Below, piece by piece: positions 45,386 to 54,890 of a stretch of DNA of 64,000 nucleotides; within the stretch, counting starts at the first letter, position 1, and each line of letters opens with the position of its first letter. A model generated the notes under the pieces. It was not told the DNA's origin. It saw only the letters and a list, made by a program, of their open reading frames with translations, and ran no database searches. Both the position numbers and the translations under genes were made by a program. The stretch covers positions 196,167 to 260,166 of the forward strand of contig NZ_BMJJ01000004.1 of assembly GCF_014643375.1 (NCBI RefSeq), in the 5' to 3' direction. The DNA is from Aureimonas glaciei. Its GTDB lineage: Bacteria > Pseudomonadota > Alphaproteobacteria > Rhizobiales > Rhizobiaceae.

Positions 45386-45556
45386 AGGCCTTCCTTCGCC
45401 ACGCTGCGCGGATGACAATCGCCCCGTTTCCATCCTATATGCGCAGTGTCGAGGGCCGCATCGGAAAGCCGGCCTCGATCAATGATCCGCCAGACCATCG
45501 CCCGCGCCTCTGGCGCCGGCGACCGGCAGCGTGACGTGACGTCGAAAGAGAGAGAC

Positions 45557-46936
45557 ATGGCCAAGGACTGGACGCCGACGAGCTGGCGCAACAAGCCGAT
45601 CGAGCAGATGCCGGAATTTCCGGATGCCGTCGCGCTCGCCGAGACCGAAAAGCGCCTGGCGAGCTTTCCGCCGCTGGTTTTTGCGGGTGAGGCCCGCAAG
45701 CTCACCAAGGCATTGGGTGAGGTGGCCGAAGGCCGTTCGTTCCTGCTTCAGGGCGGCGACTGCGCCGAGAGCTTCGCCGAGCACGGCGCCGACAACATCC
45801 GCGATTTCTTCCGCGCCTTCCTGCAGATGGCCGTGGTGCTGACCTTCGGCGCCTCCTCGCCTGTGGTGAAGGTCGGGCGCATCGCCGGCCAGTTCGCCAA
45901 GCCCCGCTCTTCGGGCACGGAGACCGTGGACGGCGTATCGCTGCCGTCCTACCGCGGCGACATCGTCAACGGCATCGAGTTCGACGAGGCCTCGCGCATC
46001 CCGAACCCCGAGCGCCAGATCGAGGCCTACCGGCAGTCGGCGGCGACGCTGAACCTGTTGCGCGCCTTCGCGCAGGGCGGCTACGCCAATCTCGACAATG
46101 TTCACCAATGGATGCTGGGTTTCCTGTCCGGCAGCCCGCAGGCCGAACGCTATGGGCATCTCGCCGATCGCATCTCGGAGACGATGAACTTCATGCGGGC
46201 GATCGGCATCACCGCCGAGACCCACCCGGCGCTGCGCGAGACGGACTTCTTCACCAGCCACGAGGCGCTGCTGCTCGGCTACGAGCAGGCGATGACGCGC
46301 GTCGATTCGACCTCGGGCGACTGGTACGCGACCTCCGGCCACATGATCTGGATCGGCGACCGCACGCGCCAGCTCGGCAACGCCCATGTCGAGTTCTGCC
46401 GCGGCATCAAGAACCCGATCGGCCTGAAATGCGGCCCGTCGATGGATGCCGAGGGGCTGATCCGGCTGATCGACGTCCTCAACCCGGAGAACAAGGCGGG
46501 ACGGCTGACGCTGATCACGCGCTTCGGCCACGACAAGGTCGAAGCGCATCTGCCGCGGCTGATCCGGGCGGTCGAGAAGGAAGGCCGGAAAGTGGTCTGG
46601 TCGTGCGATCCGATGCACGGCAACACGATCACCCTCAACCACTACAAGACGCGGCCCTTCGACCGCATCCTGTCCGAGGTCCAGGGCTTCTTCGACGTGC
46701 ACCGCGCCGAGGGCACGCATGCCGGCGGCATCCACATCGAGATGACCGGCAAGGACGTGACCGAATGCACCGGCGGCTCGCGCCCGGTCCTCGCCGAGGA
46801 CCTCAGCGACCGCTACCACACGCATTGCGACCCGCGCCTCAACGCGACGCAGGCGCTGGAACTGGCCTTCCTCGTCGCCGAGCTCCTGAAGAAGGATCTC
46901 GAGGCGATGGCGCCGAAGCGCGTCGCCAGCATCTGA
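45557..46936 (+). CDS. aroG: Class II 3-deoxy-7-phosphoheptulonate synthase
   Basis: 459 residues of the plant-like class II DAHP synthase: [14 protein letters not shown] near the N-terminus, the metal and substrate motifs [26 protein letters not shown] and the final [10 protein letters not shown]. It condenses phosphoenolpyruvate and erythrose-4-phosphate, the first step of aromatic amino acid synthesis. AAGAGAGAGAC lies upstream. A stable hairpin follows the stop. Confidence 0.95.
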   Translation: MAKDWTPTSWRNKPIEQMPEFPDAVALAETEKRLASFPPLVFAGEARKLTKALGEVAEGRSFLLQGGDCAESFAEHGADNIRDFFRAFLQMAVVLTFGASSPVVKVGRIAGQFAKPRSSGTETVDGVSLPSYRGDIVNGIEFDEASRIPNPERQIEAYRQSAATLNLLRAFAQGGYANLDNVHQWMLGFLSGSPQAERYGHLADRISETMNFMRAIGITAETHPALRETDFFTSHEALLLGYEQAMTRVDSTSGDWYATSGHMIWIGDRTRQLGNAHVEFCRGIKNPIGLKCGPSMDAEGLIRLIDVLNPENKAGRLTLITRFGHDKVEAHLPRLIRAVEKEGRKVVWSCDPMHGNTITLNHYKTRPFDRILSEVQGFFDVHRAEGTHAGGIHIEMTGKDVTECTGGSRPVLAEDLSDRYHTHCDPRLNATQALELAFLVAELLKKDLEAMAPKRVASI

Positions 46937-46946
46937 GCCATTGATC

Positions 46947-46972
46947 GGCCGGCGGGACTTGTCCCGCCGGCC
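46947..46972 (+). terminator. Hairpin after the DAHP synthase gene
   Basis: ggccggcgggac at 46947-46958 and gtcccgccggcc at 46961-46972 form a perfect 12-bp GC-rich stem 11 bp after the stop codon. No T run follows, so the end may be Rho-independent in a relaxed sense only. Confidence 0.55.
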
Positions 46973-47077
46973 CGTCGCGCAAGGCACGGCCCATCGGTTC
47001 GATGAACGCTGCGTCTTGGCCCCGGCGGCTAATCGCTGCGGCGGCAATCGGCTATCTCAGGGAAAAGGAGCGCGTTG

Positions 47078-47866
47078 ATGCTGCCGACCCTGTTTCTCTC
47101 CCATGGTTCTCCCGACATTGCGCTCGCGCAGACGAAGGCTACCGCCTTCCTGCGCGAACTGGCGGCCGGTCTGCCGAGGCCCAAGGCCATCGTCGTCGCC
47201 TCGGCGCATTTCGAGAGCGACAAGGTGCTCGTCAGCGGCGACGCGGCGCCGGAGACGGTCTACGATTTCGGCGGTTTCGACGAAAAGCTCTACCAGATCC
47301 GCTATCCCGCGCCCGGCCATCCCTCGCTCGCCGCCGAGATCGCCGGCGATCTGCGCAAGGCCGGATTCGACGCCTTTGTGGCGACCGGGAGAGGCTACGA
47401 CCACGGGACCTGGGTGCCGCTGTCGCTGATCTACCCGGAGGCCGACATTCCCGTGGTGCAGGTGTCGATCGACCCGGCACTGGACGCGCGCCATCATCTG
47501 GCGCTCGGCCGGGCGCTCGCGGGGTTGCGGGCGCAGGATATCCTCGTCGTCGGCTCGGGCTCCTTCACCCACAATCTGCGCGAGGCTTTTGCGCGCTTGC
47601 GCGTCGGCGATCGCACGGCGGAGACGCCGGCATGGGTCTCGGCTTTCTCGGCCTGGATGAGCGACAGGATTCTGGCGGGCGATACTGCGGCGCTGGTCGA
47701 CTACCGCCGCCAGGCACCGTATGCCGCCGAGAACCACCCGACCGACGAACACCTGATGCCGCTGTATGTCGCGCTCGGGGCCGCGGGCGTGGGCGCGACG
47801 GCGCGCCGGCTCCACACCAGCCAGGATTTCGGGGTTCTGGCCATGGATGCCTTCGCCTTCGCCTGA
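47078..47866 (+). CDS. DODA-type extradiol dioxygenase (LigB family)
   Basis: 262 residues with the metal-site histidines in LFLSHGSPD, VASAHFES and GYDHGTWVPL and the histidine in GSGSFTHNL. Members open catechol-like rings, for example L-DOPA. ATG at 47078 has AAAAGGAG 7 nt before it. The hemerythrin gene follows after 10 bp, so they are likely one transcript. The natural substrate is unknown. Confidence 0.85.
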   Translation: MLPTLFLSHGSPDIALAQTKATAFLRELAAGLPRPKAIVVASAHFESDKVLVSGDAAPETVYDFGGFDEKLYQIRYPAPGHPSLAAEIAGDLRKAGFDAFVATGRGYDHGTWVPLSLIYPEADIPVVQVSIDPALDARHHLALGRALAGLRAQDILVVGSGSFTHNLREAFARLRVGDRTAETPAWVSAFSAWMSDRILAGDTAALVDYRRQAPYAAENHPTDEHLMPLYVALGAAGVGATARRLHTSQDFGVLAMDAFAFA

Positions 47867-47876
47867 GCCTGCCCTC

Positions 47877-48482
47877 ATGGAAAGCATTCTTCCGATGCAG
47901 ACCGTCGATCTCGACGCCCGCCCCGGTCTCCCACCGGACCTCAGGGCGCTGCTAACACGCTATCCGCGCGACGTCTGGATGGGGCACGCCAATCTCGGTG
48001 CGACCGCGCGCTTCTGGCTGGAGCGGCACGACATGTTCCGCGAGCTCGGCAGCGCCCTGTCGGCGGGCCTTGCCGACCACCGCGAGGGGCGGGTGGATAT
48101 TCCCGCCTTCCGCCGCTGGTTCGCGCCGCGACTCGGCTTCTTCCTGCAGAACCTCGAAGGCCATCACCAGATCGAGGACCAGCACTACTTTCCGGCCTTC
48201 CAGGCGGCGGAGCGGTCGCTGGCGCACGGCTTCGACCTTCTGGAAAACGACCACGGCGTCATCCACGACGACCTTCTCGCCACGGCCGAGACCGCCAATC
48301 GGTTCCTCGCCGCGGAAGAGGATGCGGCGGGCAGTCCGAGAGACGGCGTGCGATGGGCGGCGGACGCCTATGCCGATGCGAGCGAGCGGCTGCTGCGCCG
48401 GCTGATCCGGCACCTTGCGGACGAGGAGGACCTGATCATTCCTCTGATCCTCGATCGCGGGGAAGCGGCGATCGGGATCTGA
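47877..48482 (+). CDS. Hemerythrin HHE-domain protein
   Basis: 201 residues. Candidate di-iron ligands are in GHANLGA, EGHHQIEDQHYFP, ENDHGVIHDD and HLADEEDLIIP, fitting a hemerythrin-like four-helix bundle. It probably binds iron, oxygen or NO. Its 3' end overlaps the convergent dedA gene by 47 bp. Confidence 0.8.
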   Translation: MESILPMQTVDLDARPGLPPDLRALLTRYPRDVWMGHANLGATARFWLERHDMFRELGSALSAGLADHREGRVDIPAFRRWFAPRLGFFLQNLEGHHQIEDQHYFPAFQAAERSLAHGFDLLENDHGVIHDDLLATAETANRFLAAEEDAAGSPRDGVRWAADAYADASERLLRRLIRHLADEEDLIIPLILDRGEAAIGI

Positions 48483-49110
48483 CCGGCGCGAGGTCGGCAT
48501 TCTCGATGTCGCTCGTCCCCTGGCGGCGTTCGCGCCAGCGATCGGCGAGGATCGGGCCCCACTGTCTCCAGGCGAACCACGCTGCGAGCGCGACCGCGAT
48601 GACGACCAGCGTGATGCCGACGCCGCGCTCCATCATTTCCAGCCGCGCAAAGACCGATCCGATGGAGTAGCCGAAGGCATAGCCGATGGTCGTGAACAGC
48701 CCGGCCCAGAGCGCCGCGCCGATCAAGTTGAGGACGAGAAACCGCGGAATGCTGATGGAGGAGAGGCCAAGCGCGATCAGGCCCGGCATGCGCAGGCCAT
48801 AGATGTAGCGGTTCACGATGACGAAGAAGGCCTGGTAGCGATCGACGAGCCTTAAGGCCTTGGCGAATTTCGGCCGCGCCTTCCAGCGCGCCACCCAGCG
48901 GTGGCCGGACCAGAAGCGGGAGAACAGGAAGACCGAGAGATCGCCGGTGAACGAGCCGATGAAGGCCAGGGCCGCGATGAGCTCGAGCGGATAGGAGCCG
49001 CGATAGGCGAGGAAGCCGCCGATGATCGCGAAGACCTCGCCTTCGAAGAAGGTGCCGACAAGCACGATCACGAGGCCGTAATGGCTGATCAGGTTGAGGA
49101 TTTCGTACAC
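48436..49110 (-). CDS. DedA-family membrane protein
   Basis: 224 residues with several membrane helices and the DedA motifs EGEVFAIIGGFLAYRG, the glycine/acid-rich FIGSFTGDLSVFLFSRFWSG and the arginine-containing NRYIYGLRMPGLIALG. DedA proteins move phospholipids or undecaprenyl phosphate and influence envelope homeostasis. The tail is a positively charged, disordered stretch overlapping the hemerythrin 3' end on the other strand. Confidence 0.88.
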   Translation of the reverse strand: MYEILNLISHYGLVIVLVGTFFEGEVFAIIGGFLAYRGSYPLELIAALAFIGSFTGDLSVFLFSRFWSGHRWVARWKARPKFAKALRLVDRYQAFFVIVNRYIYGLRMPGLIALGLSSISIPRFLVLNLIGAALWAGLFTTIGYAFGYSIGSVFARLEMMERGVGITLVVIAVALAAWFAWRQWGPILADRWRERRQGTSDIENADLAPVRSRSPLPRDRGSEE

Positions 49111-49284
49111 GTCAACTCCACTCGCATCGCCGCGGGGCGGTGCTGTCTGACAGCCCTAAGGTCGCGCCGGTGACCCGTCCGATCACCGGCGGTAAGTGGC
49201 CGGCCGCGCGGCGAACCGCAAGGCCGCCGCGGGCCTGTGTCGCGCAGTGATGCGTTCTATTTCGGGCAACGCGCCGTGGCTAGA

Positions 49285-49330
49285 GCATGATCCCGAAAGG
49301 TGGCCTTCCGGCTTTCGGGAATGATCATGC
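49285..49330. repeat. Rhizobial-type intergenic palindrome
   Basis: gcatgatcccgaaag at 49285-49299 and the imperfect complement ctttcgggaatgatcatgc at 49312-49330 make a hairpin with one 4-nt insertion. The gagcatgatcccgaaa word is a well-known dispersed palindrome in Hyphomicrobiales genomes. The rest of the gap between dedA and the DUF1003 gene shows nothing else. Confidence 0.6.
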
Positions 49331-49397
49331 GACTTGAGCGGCACGCATGCGATGCCGAGGCAGATCTGGCCATCCGCTCGTGCCGAGATCGGCGGCG

Positions 49398-49973
49398 TCA
49401 GTGGTTTTCGCGCTGCGAAGCGCCGTCGGTGAGGCGTGACTCCACCACGGCCAGCCGTTCGCCGATCCGCACCAGAAGGTCCTCGATCCGCCGCTGGTCC
49501 TCGTGCCGCATCGCGTCGAGCTTTTCATGCAAGGCCAGGATCTCGATCTCGGCCTTGAGGTTGATCTCGTAGTCATGGCTGGCATCGAGCCGGTCGCGCG
49601 TCGCCGCCCGGTTCTGCGACATCATGATGATCGGCGCCTGCACCGCGGCGATCATCGACAGAACGAGGTTCAGGAAGATGAAGGGATAGGGGTCGAAAGG
49701 CCGGGCCATGAGGATCACCGTGTTCGTCACCACCCAGAAGGCGAGGAAGGCAAAGAACCCGATGATGAAGCCCCAGGATCCGCCCACCCGCGCGATGGCA
49801 TCGGCCAGCCGGTCGCCGAACGAGGCCTGTGCCGAGACCGCGGCATTCACGTCGTGGGCGAGGATTTCGCCGGACAGCGCGCTGTGCAGGACGCGCTGCT
49901 CGCCCGGCTCCAGCATGTCGTGCGGCCGTCCGAGCCAGCGCAAAACGGTCTCGGCGGCAGGGCGATGGGTCAC
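49398..49973 (-). CDS. DUF1003 membrane protein
   Basis: 191 residues from a GTG at 49973, chosen because GGAGA is 7-8 nt upstream; an ATG at 50030 would add 19 residues. Two adjacent membrane helices (SWGFIIGFFAFLAFWVVTN and FIFLNLVLSMIAAVQAPIIMM) with the DUF1003 PFDPYPF signature are followed by a coiled-coil-like charged tail. The function of the family is unknown. It is divergent from nadE. Confidence 0.82.
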   Translation of the reverse strand: MTHRPAAETVLRWLGRPHDMLEPGEQRVLHSALSGEILAHDVNAAVSAQASFGDRLADAIARVGGSWGFIIGFFAFLAFWVVTNTVILMARPFDPYPFIFLNLVLSMIAAVQAPIIMMSQNRAATRDRLDASHDYEINLKAEIEILALHEKLDAMRHEDQRRIEDLLVRIGERLAVVESRLTDGASQRENH

Positions 49974-50132
49974 GGGTCGTCTCCGGTCTGTCGGTGCTGG
50001 GCGCCCATGGGGCGGATGGATCGATAGCATGGCCTCGCGCCGCGGGGTCGGTGTTGATATGAGGCGGTGGCAGGATTGTGGAACGCGCATTCCGGCCGAC
50101 ACTCTCGAGCCATCTGACAAGGAGCGGCAGGC

Positions 50133-51794
50133 GTGAATTCACTGAAACTGGCAATCGCCCAGCTCAACCCGGTGCTGGGCGACATCGCCGGCAATCTGGC
50201 GCTGGCGCGCAAGGGCCGGGAAGAAGCGGCCCGCAAGGGCGCCGAGCTGGTGCTGTTCACCGAACTGTTCATCTCCGGCTACCCGCCGGAAGATCTGGTT
50301 CTGAAGCCGGCCTTCGTCGCCGCCTGCATGGCTGCCGTCGAGGAGCTGGCCGCCGACACGGCGGACGGCGGCCCGGGCGTCATCATCGGCTGCCCGCTGC
50401 GCAGCGAGTCCGGCCTGTTCAACGCCGTCGCCATCGCCGACGGCGGCAAGATCCTCGGCTGGCGCTCGAAGGTCGACCTGCCGAACTATGGCGAGTTCGA
50501 CGAAAAGCGGGTTTTCCAGGCCGGCGAGATGCCGGGCCCGGTGAACTTTCGCGGCCTGCGCCTCGGCATCCCGGTCTGCGAGGACATCTGGGGCGATCTC
50601 GGCGTTTGCGAGACGCTGGCCGAATCGGGGGCGGAAATCCTGCTCGTGCCGAACGGCTCGCCCTTCTACAAGGAGAAGCTCGACGTCCGGCACCAGGTCG
50701 CGCTGCGCCAGGTGATCGAGACCGGCCTGCCGCTCGTCTATGCCAACATGATCGGCGGCCAGGACGAGCTTCTGTTCGATGGCGCTTCCTTTGCCTTCCA
50801 GGCCGATCGCACGCTCGCCTTCCAGCTGCCGGAGTTCGATGCGGTGGTCGCCGTCATCGAATGGCGGCGCGGCGCGGAGGGCTGGGTCTGCGAGAACGGA
50901 CCGACGGCGAGAATTCCGGAGGCCGATGAGGCGCTCTGGCGCGCCTGCGTTCTCGGCTTCAAGGACTATGTCGAGAAGAACGGCTTCAAGGGCGTCGTGC
51001 TCGGCCTGTCCGGCGGCATCGATTCGGCCGTCGTGGCGGCGATGGCGGTCGACGCGCTGGGGCGCGAGCAGGTGCACTGCGTGATGATGCCCTACCGCTA
51101 CACCGCCGCCACCAGCCTCGAGGACGCCGAGGCCTGCGCCCGCGCGCTCGGCGTGCGCTACGACATCGTCGAGATCGAAAAGCCGGTGGAAGGCTTCACG
51201 GCCTCGCTGGCCGGGCTGTTCGAGGGGCTCAAGCCCGACGTCACCGAGGAGAACATCCAGAGCCGCACGCGCGGCGTCATCCTGATGGCGATCTCCAACA
51301 AGACCGGGGCGATGGTCGCCACCACCGGCAACAAGAGCGAGATGAGCGTCGGCTACGCCACGCTCTACGGCGACATGAACGGCGGCTTCAACCCGATCAA
51401 GGACCTCTACAAGACCGAGGTTTTTCGCCTCGCGCACTGGCGCAACGCCAATGTGCCCGAAGGCTCGCGCGGTACCGGCGGCATGGTCATCCCCGAGCGG
51501 ATCATCACCAAGCCGCCCTCGGCGGAGCTGCGCCCGGACCAGAAGGACGAGGATTCGCTGCCGCCCTACGCCGTTCTCGACGCCATTCTGGAGCATCTCG
51601 TCGAGCATGACGGCGGCGTCGAGAATCTCGTCGCCCGAGGGTTCGACCGCGACACGGTGCGGCACATCGAGCGCCTCCTGTATCTCGCCGAATACAAGCG
51701 CCGGCAGTCGGCGCCGGGGGTGAAGGTAACGAGCAAGAATTTCGGCCGCGACCGCCGCTATCCCATTACCAACCGCTATCGCGAGGGAAGCTGA
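50133..51794 (+). CDS. nadE: Glutamine-dependent NAD+ synthase
   Basis: 553 residues in the two-domain form. The N-terminal glutaminase (nitrilase fold) carries the Glu-Lys-Cys triad in VLFTELFISGYPPEDL, GWRSKVDLPNYGEFDE and GIPVCEDIW; the C-terminal synthetase has the pyrophosphate loop GLSGGIDSAVVAA and GNKSEMSVGYATLYGD. It makes NAD from deamido-NAD with glutamine. The start is a GTG at 50133 preceded by AAGGAGCGG. Confidence 0.95.
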   Translation: MNSLKLAIAQLNPVLGDIAGNLALARKGREEAARKGAELVLFTELFISGYPPEDLVLKPAFVAACMAAVEELAADTADGGPGVIIGCPLRSESGLFNAVAIADGGKILGWRSKVDLPNYGEFDEKRVFQAGEMPGPVNFRGLRLGIPVCEDIWGDLGVCETLAESGAEILLVPNGSPFYKEKLDVRHQVALRQVIETGLPLVYANMIGGQDELLFDGASFAFQADRTLAFQLPEFDAVVAVIEWRRGAEGWVCENGPTARIPEADEALWRACVLGFKDYVEKNGFKGVVLGLSGGIDSAVVAAMAVDALGREQVHCVMMPYRYTAATSLEDAEACARALGVRYDIVEIEKPVEGFTASLAGLFEGLKPDVTEENIQSRTRGVILMAISNKTGAMVATTGNKSEMSVGYATLYGDMNGGFNPIKDLYKTEVFRLAHWRNANVPEGSRGTGGMVIPERIITKPPSAELRPDQKDEDSLPPYAVLDAILEHLVEHDGGVENLVARGFDRDTVRHIERLLYLAEYKRRQSAPGVKVTSKNFGRDRRYPITNRYREGS

Positions 51795-52090
51795 TGGAAA
51801 CGATGACGGCGGGATCGATCGCCTACATCCTCCTCGTCTTCGGCGTGCTGTTCGCCGTCCGCTATCTCCTCGCCATGCGCCGCATCTTTCAGGAAGTGGG
51901 TAAGCCGGCCGGCTTCGTCGCCGCCGACTATCTCAAGGCGCCCAAGGCGGAGGCCTATGGCGGCGAGATGGAGCCGAGCCGGCGCTATGCGGCGCGGCAG
52001 TATTTCCAGGCGGCGATCTGTTTCGGCACGGGCGCGGTGCTGTTGATCTGGCTGCTGGTGACGGGCGCGCCGGTCGGCATGGCCGGGTGA
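51794..52090 (+). CDS. Small two-helix membrane protein, function unknown
   Basis: 98 residues with hydrophobic segments at about 8-28 and 70-92 and a charged soluble stretch between. Its ATG overlaps the nadE stop by one base (tgatg), so it is likely co-translated. No family recognised. Conserved pairing with nadE would support a real role. Confidence 0.65.
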   Translation: METMTAGSIAYILLVFGVLFAVRYLLAMRRIFQEVGKPAGFVAADYLKAPKAEAYGGEMEPSRRYAARQYFQAAICFGTGAVLLIWLLVTGAPVGMAG

Positions 52091-52130
52091 GTTTCTCGGC
52101 GAGGCTTTCGGCGGGAGGCGGGTCGCACAC

Positions 52131-52269
52131 CCCCCTCTGCCTGCCGGCATCTCCCCCTCAAGGGGGGAGATCGATCGTTCTTACGGTTTTCTCCGGCCTT
52201 TTCGATGCCGTTTCAAAATCTGACCGATCTCCCCCCTTGAGGGGGAGATGTCCGGCAGGACAGAGGGGG
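52131..52269. repeat. Large inverted repeat between the small membrane gene and gltX
   Basis: The arms, about 43 bp each, run from ccccctctgcctgccggcat at 52131 to near 52173 and from cgatctccccccttgagg at 52225 to near 52269, separated by about 50 bp. Each arm also contains its own short palindrome ctccccctcaagggggga. Such elements are scattered through Hyphomicrobiales genomes. It may end transcription or fold as RNA before gltX. Confidence 0.65.
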
Positions 52270-52322
52270 GCAGGCCATCCGCCACGCTTCTCAGCTGCCA
52301 CCTCGACCATGAAAGCATTCCG

Positions 52323-53702
52323 ATGAGCCCGACCGTCCGCTTCGCCCCGTCGCCCACGGGCTACATCCACATCGGCAATCTGCGCACCGCGCTGCTGAAC
52401 TGGCTGTTCGCCCAAAGCGAGGGCGGGACCTTCATCCTGCGCTTCGACGATACCGATACGCTGCGCTCGCGCGCCGAATATGCCGAGTCGATCCTGGAGG
52501 ATCTTGCCTGGATCGGCATCGTGCCGGACGCGGTGCACCGCCAGTCGGAGCGTCTTTCCGCCTATGACGCGGCCATGGCGTCGCTGAAGGCGAAGGGGCT
52601 GCTCTATCCCTGCTACGAGACCTCCGACGAGCTCGATCGCCAGCGCAAGCGGCTGATGGCGCGCGGCCTGCCGCCGGTCTACGCCCGCACCGCGCTGACG
52701 CTGGGCGACGCCGAGCGGGCGGCCCTGGAGGCCGAGGGGCGGACGCCGCACTGGCGCTTCCTCCTGCCGAACTTCGCCGGTGATCCGCAGAAGCCGGTGC
52801 GCACCGAGGTTACCTGGGACGACCTTGTGCGCGGCCCGCAAGCCGTCGATCTCGCCTCGCTGTCGGATCCGGTGCTGGTGCGCGAGGACGGCAGCTATCT
52901 CTACACGCCCTGCTCGGTCGTCGACGACGCCGAGATGGCCGTCACCCACATCATCCGCGGCGACGACCACGTCACCAATACCGGCGTGCAGATCGCGCTG
53001 TTCGAGGCGCTCGGCCATCAGGCGCCGGCTTTCGGCCACCACAACCTCCTGACGACTCTGGACGGCGAGGGGCTGTCGAAGCGCTCCGGCGCGCTGTCGC
53101 TGCGCTCGCTGCGCGCCGACGGCATCGAGCCGATGGCGGTCGCCTCGCTGGCGACCCTCGTCGGCCTGTCCGGCTCGATCGAGGCGGTGGAGAGCCTCGA
53201 GGCGCTGGGCGAGCGGGTGAAGCTTTCCGACATCTCGGCGTCGGCCTCGAAATTCGATCCGGCCGAGGTCGAGCGGCTGAATGCGGAACTCGTGCACGGC
53301 TTCGACTATGCCGCCGTGGCCGACCGGCTGGCCGCGATGGACGTGCCGGGAGAGCAGGCAGAAGCGTTCTGGCTGGCGGTCCGGGCCAATTGCGCCCGCG
53401 TCGGCGACGCGGCGGCCTGGCGCGACGTCGTCTTCGGCGCGCTGCCGGCGCCGGCCGTCTTCGCCGAGGAGGATCACGGTTTCCTCGACACCGCCTTCGA
53501 CCTCCTGCCGCCCGAGCCCTGGTCGCGCGACACCTGGAAGGAATGGACCGGCGCGATGAAGGCCGCCACCGGGCGCAAGGGCAAGGCGCTGTTCATGCCG
53601 CTGCGGCTGGCCCTCACCGGCCTCGAGCATGGGCCGGAACTGGCCGACCTGCTGCCGCTGATCGGCCGTGAGCGGGCCATGGCGCGCCGCCCCGCCGACT
53701 GA
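52323..53702 (+). CDS. gltX: Glutamate-tRNA ligase
   Basis: 459 residues. The class I signature is [16 protein letters not shown] (HIGN variant of HIGH) and the second is [10 protein letters not shown] (KMSKS-type). It charges tRNA-Glu, and by family often also tRNA-Gln in alphaproteobacteria. These genomes often have two gltX copies; which one this is cannot be told here. The ATG at 52323 lies after the large inverted repeat. Confidence 0.93.
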   Translation: MSPTVRFAPSPTGYIHIGNLRTALLNWLFAQSEGGTFILRFDDTDTLRSRAEYAESILEDLAWIGIVPDAVHRQSERLSAYDAAMASLKAKGLLYPCYETSDELDRQRKRLMARGLPPVYARTALTLGDAERAALEAEGRTPHWRFLLPNFAGDPQKPVRTEVTWDDLVRGPQAVDLASLSDPVLVREDGSYLYTPCSVVDDAEMAVTHIIRGDDHVTNTGVQIALFEALGHQAPAFGHHNLLTTLDGEGLSKRSGALSLRSLRADGIEPMAVASLATLVGLSGSIEAVESLEALGERVKLSDISASASKFDPAEVERLNAELVHGFDYAAVADRLAAMDVPGEQAEAFWLAVRANCARVGDAAAWRDVVFGALPAPAVFAEEDHGFLDTAFDLLPPEPWSRDTWKEWTGAMKAATGRKGKALFMPLRLALTGLEHGPELADLLPLIGRERAMARRPAD

Positions 53703-53705
53703 CGC

Positions 53706-54680
53706 TCAGCCGCCGCCGATGAGGATGCCGGCGGCGAGCACCAGCGCGCCGCCGACCACGACCTGCACGGTGGCCCGGGCGATCGGGGTCTCCATGAAGC
53801 GGTGCTGGATCCAGACGATCGCCCAGAGCTCGACGAAGACCACGGCGAAGGCGATCATCGTCGCCGTCCAGAAATCGGGGATGAGATAGGGCAGGGCGTG
53901 GCCGAGGCCGCCCGCCGCCGTCATGATGCCGGAGGCAAAGCCGCGCTTCACCGGCGAGCCGCGCCCCGACAGCACGCCATCGTCGTGCGCCGCCTCGGTG
54001 AACCCCATGGAAATGCCGGCGCCGACCGAGGCCGCGATGCCGACGAGAAACGTCGTCCACGGATCCTGCGTGGCGAAGGCGGTGGCGAAGATCGGTGCGA
54101 GCGTCGACACCGAGCCGTCCATTAGGCCGGCGAGGCCGGGCTGGACGAGCGTCAAGATCATCTGCCGCCGCGCCGTCTTGTCCTCGCCCTCGCGCGATTG
54201 CGGGTCTAGCAGGGTCTCGGTCAGGTCGTGCGCCTTGCCCTTGTGCTGGCGCTCGGCCTCGGCGAGATCGCCGAACAGCCGCCGCGTCGACGGGTCGGTC
54301 GCCCGCTTGACCGCCGCGTCGTAGAACCGGCAGGCGGCCTCTTCCATCCGCTCGGCTTCCTCCCGGATGCGGTCGAGGCCGAGATTGGCGACGAGCCAGA
54401 CCGGGCTGCGGGAGAAATACTCGGCCACATGCTCGCGCCGGATCAGCGGGATCGCGCCGCCAAATCGCCGCTCGTGCTCGGCGATCAGCGCCCGCCGGTG
54501 CTCGTTCTCCTCCGCCTCCATCGCCCGGAAGACCGCGGCCGAGGCCGGGAATTCGCCGAGCCGCTCGGCATAGCTGGCATAGATGCGGGCGTCGTCCTCC
54601 TCGGAGGAGATGGCCAGCGCCAGCACCTGCTGCTCCGTCAGCTCGGAGAAGCGCTTGCGACCATTGGAGAACCAGATCAT
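53706..54680 (-). CDS. mbfA: Iron exporter MbfA (rubrerythrin-VIT1 fusion)
   Basis: 324 residues. Residues about 1-150 are a rubrerythrin/ferritin-like domain with iron ligands in ISSEEDDARIYASYA, EENEHRRAL and EAERQHKGKAHDL. Residues about 165-324 are a VIT1/CCC1 membrane domain (GLMDGSVSTLAPIFATAFAT, FTEAAHDDG). MbfA exports excess iron and is controlled by Irr in rhizobia. ATG at 54680 is preferred because AAGGA is 10 nt upstream; an ATG at 54698 abuts the operator and has no ribosome binding site. An Irr-type operator lies just upstream. Confidence 0.88.
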   Translation of the reverse strand: MIWFSNGRKRFSELTEQQVLALAISSEEDDARIYASYAERLGEFPASAAVFRAMEAEENEHRRALIAEHERRFGGAIPLIRREHVAEYFSRSPVWLVANLGLDRIREEAERMEEAACRFYDAAVKRATDPSTRRLFGDLAEAERQHKGKAHDLTETLLDPQSREGEDKTARRQMILTLVQPGLAGLMDGSVSTLAPIFATAFATQDPWTTFLVGIAASVGAGISMGFTEAAHDDGVLSGRGSPVKRGFASGIMTAAGGLGHALPYLIPDFWTATMIAFAVVFVELWAIVWIQHRFMETPIARATVQVVVGGALVLAAGILIGGG

Positions 54681-54701
54681 GACGTTCGTGTCCTTCATAC
54701 C

Positions 54702-54722
54702 AGTTTAGAAGAGTTCTAAACT
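54702..54722. promoter_or_regulatory. Iron control element (Irr operator) of mbfA
   Basis: agtttagaagagttctaaact contains tttagaa and ttctaaa separated by 3 bp, the iron control element bound by the haem-responsive repressor Irr in rhizobia. It lies 22-42 bp upstream of the chosen mbfA start, in position to block transcription when iron is scarce. Confidence 0.85.
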
Positions 54723-54856
54723 AAGTGGGCCGGTCTGTCATTGAAATCCGTGGCGGGTCGCGGAGGCGGCTCCCGCCCGACGCGGCGCGGCGGCACCGAC
54801 GCGCCTGGCGGACACCCGGCTCTCTCACGAAAGCGAGATCATTCTCTTTGAAGATT

Positions 54857-54885
54857 GCATCCTATCTAGTAGCATCCTATCTAGT
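54857..54885. promoter_or_regulatory. Tandem 14-bp repeat at the MarR-efflux operon start
   Basis: gcatcctatctagt occurs at 54857-54870 and again at 54872-54885, one base apart, ending 5 bp before the MarR start codon. It is a likely binding site for the operon's own MarR repressor. MarR sites are more often palindromes, so the tandem form is notable. Confidence 0.5.
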
Positions 54886-54890
54886 TTGTC

